This document shows positions 1-5,402 of a stretch of DNA of 5,402 bases, one piece after another. Positions within the stretch are counted from its first letter, which is position 1. Each line of letters starts with the position of its first letter. Under the pieces are notes generated by a model. That model saw only the letters and a list, made by a program, of their open reading frames with translations, did no database searches and was not told the DNA's origin. The translations under genes and the position numbers were made by a program. The stretch is from an uncultured Eubacterium sp. (GTDB lineage: Bacteria; Bacillota_A; Clostridia; Lachnospirales; Lachnospiraceae), in contig CAQBGY010000249.1 of assembly GCA_948759685.1 (NCBI GenBank), positions 1-5,402 of the forward strand, in the 5' to 3' direction.

Positions 1-12
1 CTCTTCCGATCT
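1..12. other. Illumina adapter remnant at contig end
   Basis: The first 12 bases, CTCTTCCGATCT, equal the 3' end shared by the standard Illumina read 1 and read 2 adapters. A perfect match placed exactly at base 1 points to untrimmed adapter and not to genome. Genomic sequence should be taken to start at about base 13. Confidence 0.88.
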
Positions 13-35
13 TCCAAGAGGAAAATCATAGCAAC

Positions 36-42
36 AAGAGGT
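36..42 (+). promoter_or_regulatory. Ribosome binding site of the response regulator
   Basis: AAGAGGT lies 7 nt before a GTG codon at 50. It supports GTG as the start codon, and the residues that follow (FKIAICDDE) are the expected first strand and acidic pair of a receiver domain. No promoter can be recognised in the roughly 37 genomic bases upstream, so the promoter or an upstream operon member is outside the window. Confidence 0.7.
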
Positions 43-49
43 CATAAAA

Positions 50-763
50 GTGTTTAAGATAGCCATTTGTGATGATGAGCAGGAATTCATCGTCGAATTA
101 AAGCAAAATTTAAGAAGATATGCAGATGAAACGGATAAGACTTTCTGCTTTTTTGAGTTCAAGGATGGAACGGAACTGCTCAAAGATTATCAGCCGGACT
201 TTGACTTGATTTTTATGGATATAAAGATGGAAAAGCTGAACGGTTTAAAGACAGCGGAAGAAATTCGCAGGATGGACAGTACCGTTGGACTTATTTTCTT
301 AACCTCTTTGAAGAAATATGTATGGAGGGGTTATGAATACGGTGCAGTTAATTACCTTTTGAAACCTGTGAAATACGGTGTTCTGAAAATGGAGCTTGAC
401 CGCTATTTTGCCCGCTATCAAGGAAAAGATGAGCCGTATGTGAGCTTTCAGAACGACAGCGGTAAATATAAGGTGCTGTATAAAAATCTCTGCTATGCGG
501 AAACTGCTAAGCGAAATGTAATGCTGCATTTTGAGGGACAGCAGCAGATAATCTACAAAAATATGAAAGAAGTATCTGCCCTGCTTTTAAGCCAGCCACA
601 GTTTGCCTGTCCGCATCAGAGTTTTGTAGTCAATATGGCTTATGTAAAAAGTGTGGAGAACTTGGAAATTGTGATGACCACAGGAAAGCGTGTTCCAATT
701 AGTCAGCCTAAGCGTAAGGACTTTATGATAAAGCTGACGGACTTTTGGGGGGATATGCTGTAA
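50..763 (+). CDS. LytTR-family response regulator (AgrA/ComE/VirR-like)
   Basis: A 237-residue cytoplasmic transcription regulator of two-component type, starting at GTG. The N-terminal receiver domain (about 1-122) shows the acidic pair D8/D9, the likely phosphoacceptor D57 in LIFMDIKM, the switch residue T85 in IFLTS, and the conserved K105-P106. The C-terminal part (about 130-235) has LytTR DNA-binding landmarks: HQSFVVNMAYVKSV at 189-202 and VPISQPKRKDF at 215-225. The length is usual for AgrA-type regulators. Its stop codon TAA overlaps the ATG of the first kinase by one base, so it is translationally coupled to its partners. LytTR proteins bind paired direct repeats about 21 bp apart, and such a pair lies before the ABC transporter at 3453-3494, which is the inferred target. 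The family call is firm; the target and the activating signal are inference. Confidence 0.95.
   Translation: MFKIAICDDEQEFIVELKQNLRRYADETDKTFCFFEFKDGTELLKDYQPDFDLIFMDIKMEKLNGLKTAEEIRRMDSTVGLIFLTSLKKYVWRGYEYGAVNYLLKPVKYGVLKMELDRYFARYQGKDEPYVSFQNDSGKYKVLYKNLCYAETAKRNVMLHFEGQQQIIYKNMKEVSALLLSQPQFACPHQSFVVNMAYVKSVENLEIVMTTGKRVPISQPKRKDFMIKLTDFWGDML
747..753 (+). promoter_or_regulatory. Ribosome binding site setting the first kinase start
   Basis: GGGGGGA lies inside the end of the regulator gene, 9 nt before ATG at 763. A TTG at 745 is in frame, but this site would then sit inside the coding sequence rather than upstream of it. The protein from 763 begins MWVYQCLDI, the same first nine residues as the second kinase, so 763 is preferred. 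Confidence 0.7.
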
Positions 764-2088
764 TGTGGGTTTATCAATGCTTGGATATTATATCAACACT
801 GACAGAGGGTTGGGGGTTATATTTTTTTAGTACGTTCTTTTGTAAGAAGCCAAGATTTCAGTCTTGTATAAATAAATGGATTATAATAGGTGGCTTTTTT
901 GCATTTGTTTTCAGTTTAACATGGTTTTCTGAATTGGGAGCATATAAAATACCAATTATTTATGCTGTATCAGTTATTGTTGTGAAAATATGCTATAAAG
1001 ATTCTCTTTATCAGTGTATTATCAGTTATGAGATGTCTATAACGACGATAACAATGTTATCAGAAGGTATAGGTACACTTTTGGGAAAATTTTTGTATGG
1101 AGAAAATATACTTGTCCTGATAGATGGTACATCTTTTTTGCGGTGGGAAACATATATCATGACTTTGTTAGTGAGAGGTTTGACATTCTTGGTATTATAC
1201 AGAATATGTAGGAAGTTTACTTATCAGTTTAACCTGAAAGATTTTTTGATTATTACATTTGTTTTTATCACAGGTTACATAAGTTTTATGTATAGTGCTG
1301 TCGAAAACCTAAATTTTCACAAAGTATCGGATGGCATGATATATTTCATTGCGGCAATTTTTCCTGTACTCGTTGTCTTGATTTTCCTGTATGTCAAAAA
1401 TACGGTACGTCTCCGTGAGCAGGAACAGAAAGATAAGATACAGATTGCACAGCTTCAACAACAGTTTGCCTACTATCAGGAAAAGCTAAAGGACGAAGAA
1501 AAAGTACGCTCCGTGTACCACGACATGAAAAATCATCTGCTTGTCTTGCAAAGACATATCTTACAGCGGCAGATTAACTCTCCCGAAACGACGGAGATGG
1601 TAGAAAAACTGCAATCACGGGTGGCAATGTATGAGGACTATGTGCATACGGGCAACGATATTCTGGACATCATTTTAAAAGAAAAATCCGAGCTTGCCAG
1701 AGAAAAGAGTATCGCTTTCTCTGTTACCGCCGACCTTAACGGCGTGGACTTTATAGAACCGCTTGATATTAGCACTATTTTCAGCAATGCCTTGGATAAT
1801 GCCATTGAAGCAAGCGAAAAGCTGCCGGAGGAACAGAGGGCAATCCTTGTGAAGGCGGGAAAAATGCAAAACTTCTTTTCGGTTTTGATTGAAAATAACT
1901 GCTTGCAGAATAGTGAAAATACAAATATCCGCACTACAAAGAGCGACGATTTTCTTCACGGTTTCGGCATCTCCAATATGCGAAAAGCCGCTGAAAAATA
2001 TGATGGTCAGTTGATAACCAAGTCTGAAAATGGGAAATTTGTTTTGAAGATTTTGCTGCCGATACCAGCAAGGTTGGAGGTGCAGTAA
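763..2088 (+). CDS. AgrC/ComD-type (HPK10) membrane sensor histidine kinase, copy 1
   Basis: A 441-residue membrane kinase that should phosphorylate the LytTR regulator just upstream. Residues 1 to about 211 form a hydrophobic sensor with six or seven likely membrane helices (clear ones near 40-58, 62-77, 132-149, 160-178 and 192-211). A hydrophilic, probably coiled-coil stretch at about 216-250 leads to the H-box VYHDMKNHL with H253 as the phosphoacceptor. The GHKL ATPase domain follows, with the N-box SNALDNAIEA at 341-350 and the G-box HGFGISNMR at 399-407. The HDxKN and DNAIEA motifs are typical of AgrC/ComD-like kinases. From Q220 to Y413 the protein is identical to the next gene, while the sensor half is only about 39% identical. 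The tail ends with a six-residue extension (ARLEVQ) absent from copy 2. GC is about 29% in the early sensor part and about 44% in the kinase part. The ligand is unknown. Confidence 0.93.
   Translation: MWVYQCLDIISTLTEGWGLYFFSTFFCKKPRFQSCINKWIIIGGFFAFVFSLTWFSELGAYKIPIIYAVSVIVVKICYKDSLYQCIISYEMSITTITMLSEGIGTLLGKFLYGENILVLIDGTSFLRWETYIMTLLVRGLTFLVLYRICRKFTYQFNLKDFLIITFVFITGYISFMYSAVENLNFHKVSDGMIYFIAAIFPVLVVLIFLYVKNTVRLREQEQKDKIQIAQLQQQFAYYQEKLKDEEKVRSVYHDMKNHLLVLQRHILQRQINSPETTEMVEKLQSRVAMYEDYVHTGNDILDIILKEKSELAREKSIAFSVTADLNGVDFIEPLDISTIFSNALDNAIEASEKLPEEQRAILVKAGKMQNFFSVLIENNCLQNSENTNIRTTKSDDFLHGFGISNMRKAAEKYDGQLITKSENGKFVLKILLPIPARLEVQ
1420..1955 (+). repeat. 536-bp perfect direct repeat, copy A (kinase half of copy 1)
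   Basis: This stretch is identical, base for base by eye, to 2747-3282, at an offset of 1327 bp. It covers residues 220-398 of the first kinase: coiled coil, H-box and N-box. The left edge is abrupt, because the codons just before 1420 are largely different. The right edge is gradual: the first differences (at 1956, 1968, 1998 and 2001) are synonymous, and amino-acid changes begin at codon 414. This pattern suggests recent gene conversion or segment duplication. Confidence 0.95.
2076..2080 (+). promoter_or_regulatory. Ribosome binding site of the second kinase
   Basis: GGAGG lies within the last codons of the first kinase, 9 nt before ATG at 2090. Only one base separates the stop TAA (2086-2088) from this ATG, so the two kinases are very probably translated from the same message. 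Confidence 0.75.
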
Positions 2089-2089
2089 A

Positions 2090-3397
2090 ATGTGGGTTTA
2101 TCAATGTTTGGATATATTGAGTACAGTAGTAGAGATGGTTTGTCTTTATATTATCAGTGGAATTTTGCTGAAAGAAACCCGCTTTCATACACCATTATGT
2201 AAATATATCCCGCCGATTATAATGTTTATGCTTACTTGGATATTAACTTGGTTTTCGGAGCTCGGTGCATTCAAAATGCCAATCATTTTTACATTGGCTG
2301 TAATACTATTGAAAATCGGCTACAAAGAGTCCATCTACCAGAGTATTATTGTTACAGAAATATGGTTTGTCTGCTGTGTTTTTTTTACGGAAGTGTTTTT
2401 GTATCTAATATCAAAATTCGTATATAACGATACGGTTTTTGTTATGGTAGATGGTCAAAACATGCTGCGTTGGGAAACTTATGTTGATGGAATTGCTGTG
2501 CGTATTATATCAGTTGTTGTTATTTGTGCGGTGTTAAAAAACTTCAAATACAAAATCAAAGCGAATGACTGTGCTGTTTTATCAACAGTTTTTATGATAG
2601 GGTTTACTGTGTTTATGTTCAGTGTCTATAATGTCTTGAACTTAAATAAAATACCCCATATGCTTATTATTGTGGGTATGGCAATTTTCACATTTACTTA
2701 TCTTGTCGTTTTTCTGTATTCTAAAAATACACTTTATTTTCGAGATCAGGAACAGAAAGATAAGATACAGATTGCACAGCTTCAACAACAGTTTGCCTAC
2801 TATCAGGAAAAGCTAAAGGACGAAGAAAAAGTACGCTCCGTGTACCACGACATGAAAAATCATCTGCTTGTCTTGCAAAGACATATCTTACAGCGGCAGA
2901 TTAACTCTCCCGAAACGACGGAGATGGTAGAAAAACTGCAATCACGGGTGGCAATGTATGAGGACTATGTGCATACGGGCAACGATATTCTGGACATCAT
3001 TTTAAAAGAAAAATCCGAGCTTGCCAGAGAAAAGAGTATCGCTTTCTCTGTTACCGCCGACCTTAACGGCGTGGACTTTATAGAACCGCTTGATATTAGC
3101 ACTATTTTCAGCAATGCCTTGGATAATGCCATTGAAGCAAGCGAAAAGCTGCCGGAGGAACAGAGGGCAATCCTTGTGAAGGCGGGAAAAATGCAAAACT
3201 TCTTTTCGGTTTTGATTGAAAATAACTGCTTGCAGAATAGTGAAAATACAAATATCCGCACTACAAAGAGCGACGATTTTCTCCACGGTTTCGGTATCTC
3301 CAATATGCGAAAAGCCGCTGAAAAGTACGGCGGTCAGTTGACAACCAAATATGAAAAAGGCACATTCACCTTAAAAATCCTAATACCAATTCCATAA
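2090..3397 (+). CDS. AgrC/ComD-type (HPK10) membrane sensor histidine kinase, copy 2
   Basis: A 435-residue paralogue of the preceding kinase with the same layout and the same residue numbering up to about residue 420. The hydrophobic sensor half occupies 1 to about 211, then linker, H-box with H253, N-box 341-350 and G-box 399-407. Three islands are shared by the otherwise diverged sensors: MWVYQCLDI (1-9), LTWFSELGA (52-60) and LRWETY (126-131). Elsewhere the sensor differs strongly, for example no residue is shared at 91-100, so it may recognise another ligand or variant. The whole 220-413 region, including all phosphotransfer and ATP-binding motifs visible there, is identical to copy 1. 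Both kinases should therefore be able to use the same response regulator, and their identical dimerisation helices could allow heterodimers (inference). It is the last gene before a terminator. No response regulator of its own is visible. Confidence 0.93.
   Translation: MWVYQCLDILSTVVEMVCLYIISGILLKETRFHTPLCKYIPPIIMFMLTWILTWFSELGAFKMPIIFTLAVILLKIGYKESIYQSIIVTEIWFVCCVFFTEVFLYLISKFVYNDTVFVMVDGQNMLRWETYVDGIAVRIISVVVICAVLKNFKYKIKANDCAVLSTVFMIGFTVFMFSVYNVLNLNKIPHMLIIVGMAIFTFTYLVVFLYSKNTLYFRDQEQKDKIQIAQLQQQFAYYQEKLKDEEKVRSVYHDMKNHLLVLQRHILQRQINSPETTEMVEKLQSRVAMYEDYVHTGNDILDIILKEKSELAREKSIAFSVTADLNGVDFIEPLDISTIFSNALDNAIEASEKLPEEQRAILVKAGKMQNFFSVLIENNCLQNSENTNIRTTKSDDFLHGFGISNMRKAAEKYGGQLTTKYEKGTFTLKILIPIP
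2747..3282 (+). repeat. 536-bp perfect direct repeat, copy B (kinase half of copy 2)
   Basis: Partner of 1420-1955 with no mismatch seen over 536 bp. It starts at codon 220 of the second kinase, in the same reading frame as copy A. Recombination between the two copies would remove 1327 bp and leave one intact kinase carrying the sensor of copy 1 and the tail of copy 2. Confidence 0.95.
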
Positions 3398-3414
3398 AGA
3401 TTATAACTTACGAG

Positions 3415-3445
3415 CCTGTTGTCTATTACGGACAGCAGGTTTTTT
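3415..3445 (+). terminator. Rho-independent terminator after the kinase genes
   Basis: CCTGTTGTC (3415-3423) pairs with GACAGCAGG (3431-3439) in a 9-bp stem with one G-U pair, around the 7-nt loop TATTACG. Six T residues (3440-3445) follow at once. It begins 17 nt after the second kinase stop. It should end the regulatory transcript and separate it from the ABC transporter genes. Confidence 0.88.
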
Positions 3446-3452
3446 CAATGCT

Positions 3453-3494
3453 TGAATATTAGAATTTGCGTTCTGAATATTAGAAACTGCGTCG
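3453..3494. promoter_or_regulatory. Two tandem 21-bp direct repeats, candidate LytTR operator
   Basis: Units 3453-3473 and 3474-3494 match at 17 of 21 positions (TGAATATTAGAAnnTGCGT common to both). They lie back to back, so equivalent bases are 21 bp apart, about two turns of the helix. LytTR regulators such as AgrA and ComE are known to bind two direct repeats with this kind of spacing. On the bottom strand, unit 2 reads GCAGTTTCT and unit 1 GCAAATTCT, loosely like the CAGTT core of known sites. Their place, after the terminator and just before the transporter promoter, fits an activator site for the regulator encoded at 50-763. Binding is inferred. Confidence 0.65.
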
Positions 3495-3498
3495 GCTA

Positions 3499-3526
3499 TT
3501 GTATCTTTTATAAAATAGGATATGAT
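3499..3526 (+). promoter_or_regulatory. Probable promoter of the ABC transporter operon
   Basis: TTGTAT (3499-3504) and TATGAT (3521-3526), 16 bp apart, resemble the -35 and -10 boxes of the main sigma factor. The -35 is weak, as expected for an activator-dependent promoter. The 21-bp repeats end 4 bp before it. TATAAA at 3509-3514 is a rival -10 box but lacks a good -35. Transcription would start near 3533, about 30 nt before the ATPase start codon. Confidence 0.45.
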
Positions 3527-3550
3527 GAGCATATCAAGTGGTATAAATCA

Positions 3551-3557
3551 AGGAGGA
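3551..3557 (+). promoter_or_regulatory. Ribosome binding site setting the ATPase start
   Basis: AGGAGGA lies 6 nt before ATG at 3564. The frame is also open from an ATG at 3522, but that codon overlaps the probable -10 box, has no such site, and would add 14 residues before the normal N-terminus of the ATPase. Confidence 0.85.
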
Positions 3558-3563
3558 ATTACT

Positions 3564-4229
3564 ATGTCAATATTAAATGCAACCCATTTGAAAAAATACT
3601 ATGGTAAGGATGAGAGCCTTGTCAAAGCTCTGGATGATGTGAATGTGTCCGTAAAGAACGGTCAATTTGTTGCCATTATTGGTACATCGGGCAGTGGTAA
3701 ATCTACTTTGCTCAATATGCTTGGCGGATTGGATATCCCTACTTCTGGCAGTGTTAAGGTGGAGGATAAAAGTCTTGAAAAACTTACAGAGGAACAGCTC
3801 ACGGTGTTCCGCCGTCAGCGTATCGGTTTCATTTTTCAGAATTACAACCTTATTCCGTATCTTACGGCGTATGAAAATATCGTGCTTCCTGTCCGCCTGG
3901 ATGGCAAGATAGAGGATAAAAAGTTTTTGAAAGAAATCGTACATTTCTTGGAACTTGACGGGAAACTTTCTAATTACCCGAGCCATCTTTCAGGCGGTCA
4001 GCAGCAGAGGGTGGCGATTGCCCGTGCATTAGTGTCAAAACCTGCAATTATCTTAGCCGATGAACCAACGGGAAACCTTGACAGCCGCACAAGCGATAAA
4101 GTTATCGACCTTTTGAAAATGACGAGTGAGAAGTTCAATCAGACTATCGTTATGATTACCCACAATCCTGAAATTGCTGGAAAGGCGGATGTGAGAATAC
4201 GTATTGAAGATGGGAAAATAGCGGGATAA
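3564..4229 (+). CDS. ABC transporter ATP-binding protein, MacB/LolD/FtsE type
   Basis: A 221-residue cytoplasmic ATPase that would power the FtsX-type permease encoded next. Every core motif is present: Walker A GTSGSGKST (40-48, K46), Q-loop Q92 in FIFQNYNL, signature LSGGQQQR (142-149), Walker B IILADEP (162-168, catalytic E167), D-loop NLDS (171-174) and switch H200 in MITH. The length and the sequence around the signature fit the small ATPases of the MacB/LolD/BceA group, which act in export or in mechanical work on envelope substrates rather than nutrient uptake. The permease starts 14 nt after its stop. It is the first gene after the terminator and the direct-repeat operator, so it heads its own transcript, probably under the LytTR regulator. 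The substrate is not readable from the sequence; antimicrobial peptide export or resistance is one common role of such regulator-linked pairs. Confidence 0.95.
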   Translation: MSILNATHLKKYYGKDESLVKALDDVNVSVKNGQFVAIIGTSGSGKSTLLNMLGGLDIPTSGSVKVEDKSLEKLTEEQLTVFRRQRIGFIFQNYNLIPYLTAYENIVLPVRLDGKIEDKKFLKEIVHFLELDGKLSNYPSHLSGGQQQRVAIARALVSKPAIILADEPTGNLDSRTSDKVIDLLKMTSEKFNQTIVMITHNPEIAGKADVRIRIEDGKIAG

Positions 4230-4243
4230 GGGAGGTAATCGGA

Positions 4244-5402
4244 ATGAACAATAAAAAGATAACGGCAAAAATGATTTCTTTGATGTCAAAGCAGAGCTTG
4301 AAATCAAGCCGTATGCGTAACCTGTTTGTGATGATTACCATTGTCTTGGCATCGGCTCTCTTGACCACAATCCTTATGTTTGCGATAGGACAAAAACAGC
4401 AGGTTAAAAACGACCTATCCCATAGACAGCAGGTAGGCTACTATAACCTTACCAATGAACAGGTAGAAATGCTGAAAGCAGATGACCGCATTGCTTATCA
4501 GATACAGGCGAAAACAGGTATCCTTTCCCAGATGGACGGCTTTGATGTCATGCCGTATTATGTGAGCGAGTTGTCCGATAAAATCCAAATCGGCGAACTG
4601 CTTGAAGGAAAACTCCCCGAAAAAGAAGATGAAATTGCTGCACAAGCGGCTATGCTTAAAAAGATGGGTGTCGAGCCTGGGGTTGGAAGCAGCGTGACTT
4701 TTACCTTTTATGATGGCAGCACCGAAACTTTTAGGGTATCGGGTATCTTAAATGGCAGCGATACGGCAAAGCAGTTTTCCGTATTCTTCTCTGAAAATTA
4801 TGCACAAAACGGCAGTCAGTTAAAAGATATGCCGTATGAGGTTTATGCAAAGTTGTACGGTGCAACAACAATGCATCCTGAAGATTGTAAAGAAGAGATG
4901 TACTTAATCGGAAGTGACGCAGGGATTGAAAGAAAATATGTCAGTCCTTCAAAGTCATTTATTGAGTCACTGTCTGTGGATACACAGTCTGTGATGGTTT
5001 ATGGTATGGTTGGAGCGGTTATTCTGCTTGCGTGTATCCTTGTGATTTATGGTGTGTTTTATCTCTCCGTCATCGGGAGAATACATCAGTTTGGGCAGCT
5101 TTGCACCATTGGTATGACAAAGAAGCAGATGAAAAGATTTGTTTCCCGTGAGGGGGGTGTATTGTATCTTCGCTCAGCTCCTATCGGTATTTTGATTGGC
5201 GGAATTGCAGGATATTTTATTATCCCCGACGGCTTTAACATCGTGAACACCCTTTTGATAATCGCTCTCGTATTTTCGGTTATCTATGTTATTACAATGA
5301 TTTCGGTACGCAAACCTGCTCGACTTGCGGCGGCTGTTTCGCCGATGGAGGCACTCCGCTATGTACCGCAGGACGGTATGAAAAAGGGTGCGAACAAGAA
5401 AC
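4244..5402 (+). CDS. ABC transporter permease, FtsX family (3' end cut by window)
   Basis: The frame starts at ATG 4244, 8 nt after GGGAGG (4230-4235), and stays open for 386 codons to the edge without a stop, so the gene is partial. The visible protein has a basic N-terminus, a first membrane helix at about 27-49, an extracytoplasmic domain of about 200 residues (50-248), and three more helices near 249-277, 305-327 and 333-355. The stretch IGRIHQFGQLCTIGMTKKQ (278-296) resembles the cytoplasmic coupling segment of FtsX domains, and KPARLAAAVSPMEALRY (357-373) resembles their usual end. A large domain after helix 1 is a MacB/FtsX-like layout, unlike BceB, where the large domain sits late. 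The basic run at 380-386 (KKGANKK) may be a linker to a second FtsX half, giving an eight-helix protein, or the protein may end soon as a four-helix form. The window cannot decide. Confidence 0.9.
   Translation, partial: MNNKKITAKMISLMSKQSLKSSRMRNLFVMITIVLASALLTTILMFAIGQKQQVKNDLSHRQQVGYYNLTNEQVEMLKADDRIAYQIQAKTGILSQMDGFDVMPYYVSELSDKIQIGELLEGKLPEKEDEIAAQAAMLKKMGVEPGVGSSVTFTFYDGSTETFRVSGILNGSDTAKQFSVFFSENYAQNGSQLKDMPYEVYAKLYGATTMHPEDCKEEMYLIGSDAGIERKYVSPSKSFIESLSVDTQSVMVYGMVGAVILLACILVIYGVFYLSVIGRIHQFGQLCTIGMTKKQMKRFVSREGGVLYLRSAPIGILIGGIAGYFIIPDGFNIVNTLLIIALVFSVIYVITMISVRKPARLAAAVSPMEALRYVPQDGMKKGANKK

Noticed and set aside
13..57. Open frame ending in TAA at 55-57, and another ending in TAG at 29-31, possibly the tail of an upstream gene
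   Set aside because: Fewer than 15 codons are visible and nothing is recognisable, so neither can be supported as a gene.
745..762. In-frame TTG start adding six residues to the first kinase
   Set aside because: The good ribosome binding site at 747-753 serves ATG 763, and the paralogue starts with the same MWVYQCLDI.
1638..1959. Minus-strand open frames, repeated at 2965-3303
   Set aside because: They lie opposite the kinase halves, recur only because the DNA there is duplicated, and show no recognisable protein or start signals.
50..2088. Naming the genes agrA/agrC or comE/comD
   Set aside because: The family resemblance is clear, but no agrB/agrD or comC partner is visible, so those symbols would imply a role that is not shown.
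1420..3282. Insertion sequence or mobile element as the cause of the long repeat
   Set aside because: The repeat is wholly in-frame kinase coding sequence with no terminal inverted repeats, target duplications or transposase.
3453..3494. CRISPR-like or transposon-end repeat
   Set aside because: Only two abutting units with no spacers, and no inverted copy or transposase nearby; an operator explains it better.
3522..3563. In-frame upstream ATG of the ATPase gene
   Set aside because: It overlaps the probable -10 box and lacks a ribosome binding site; AGGAGGA clearly serves ATG 3564.
3419..3607. Small + strand open frame of 62 codons
   Set aside because: It begins inside the terminator hairpin, crosses the operator and promoter, and runs out of frame into the ATPase gene.

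Overview
The window looks like a piece of a low-GC Firmicute genome, most likely a gut-type clostridium (Lachnospiraceae-like). This is inferred from AT-rich coding sequence, strong AGGAGG-type ribosome binding sites, tightly packed co-directional genes, and an AgrA/LytTR-type regulator paired with AgrC/ComD-type (HPK10) kinases. I cannot name the species. The first 12 bases match the 3' end of Illumina adapters, so the window is probably the raw end of a draft or metagenomic contig. True genomic sequence starts at about base 13.

All genes lie on the + strand, in two blocks. Block 1 (50-3397) is regulatory: a LytTR response regulator (50-763), then two sensor kinases in tandem (763-2088 and 2090-3397). 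Coupling is tight: the regulator stop overlaps the first kinase start, and one base separates the kinases. A rho-independent terminator (3415-3445) closes the block. Block 2 (3564 to the window end) is an ABC exporter: a MacB/LolD-type ATPase (3564-4229) and an FtsX-family permease (4244 to past the right edge). Between the blocks, a pair of 21-bp direct repeats (3453-3494) sits just upstream of a plausible promoter (3499-3526). Two sites spaced about two helical turns apart are typical of LytTR regulators, so the regulator probably controls the transporter through these repeats.

The most striking feature is the kinase pair. The two genes align without gaps from start codon to near the stop, at an offset of 1327 bp. 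Their membrane sensor halves are only about 39% identical in protein (86 of 219 residues, counted by hand). Their coiled-coil/kinase halves share 536 bp of perfect DNA identity (1420-1955 = 2747-3282). This suggests two different sensors feeding one regulator, with the shared output half kept identical by gene conversion or made by domain swapping. GC content steps from about 29% in the sensor half to about 44% in the kinase half. An assembly artefact at this repeat must be excluded first.

The working model is that two related membrane kinases sense different or competing signals, phosphorylate one LytTR regulator, and switch on an ABC exporter. The substrate (antimicrobial peptide, lipid or signal peptide) cannot be read from the sequence. 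No pheromone precursor or processing gene is visible, but both flanks are cut off. I see no RNA genes, CRISPR arrays, insertion sequences or integrases.
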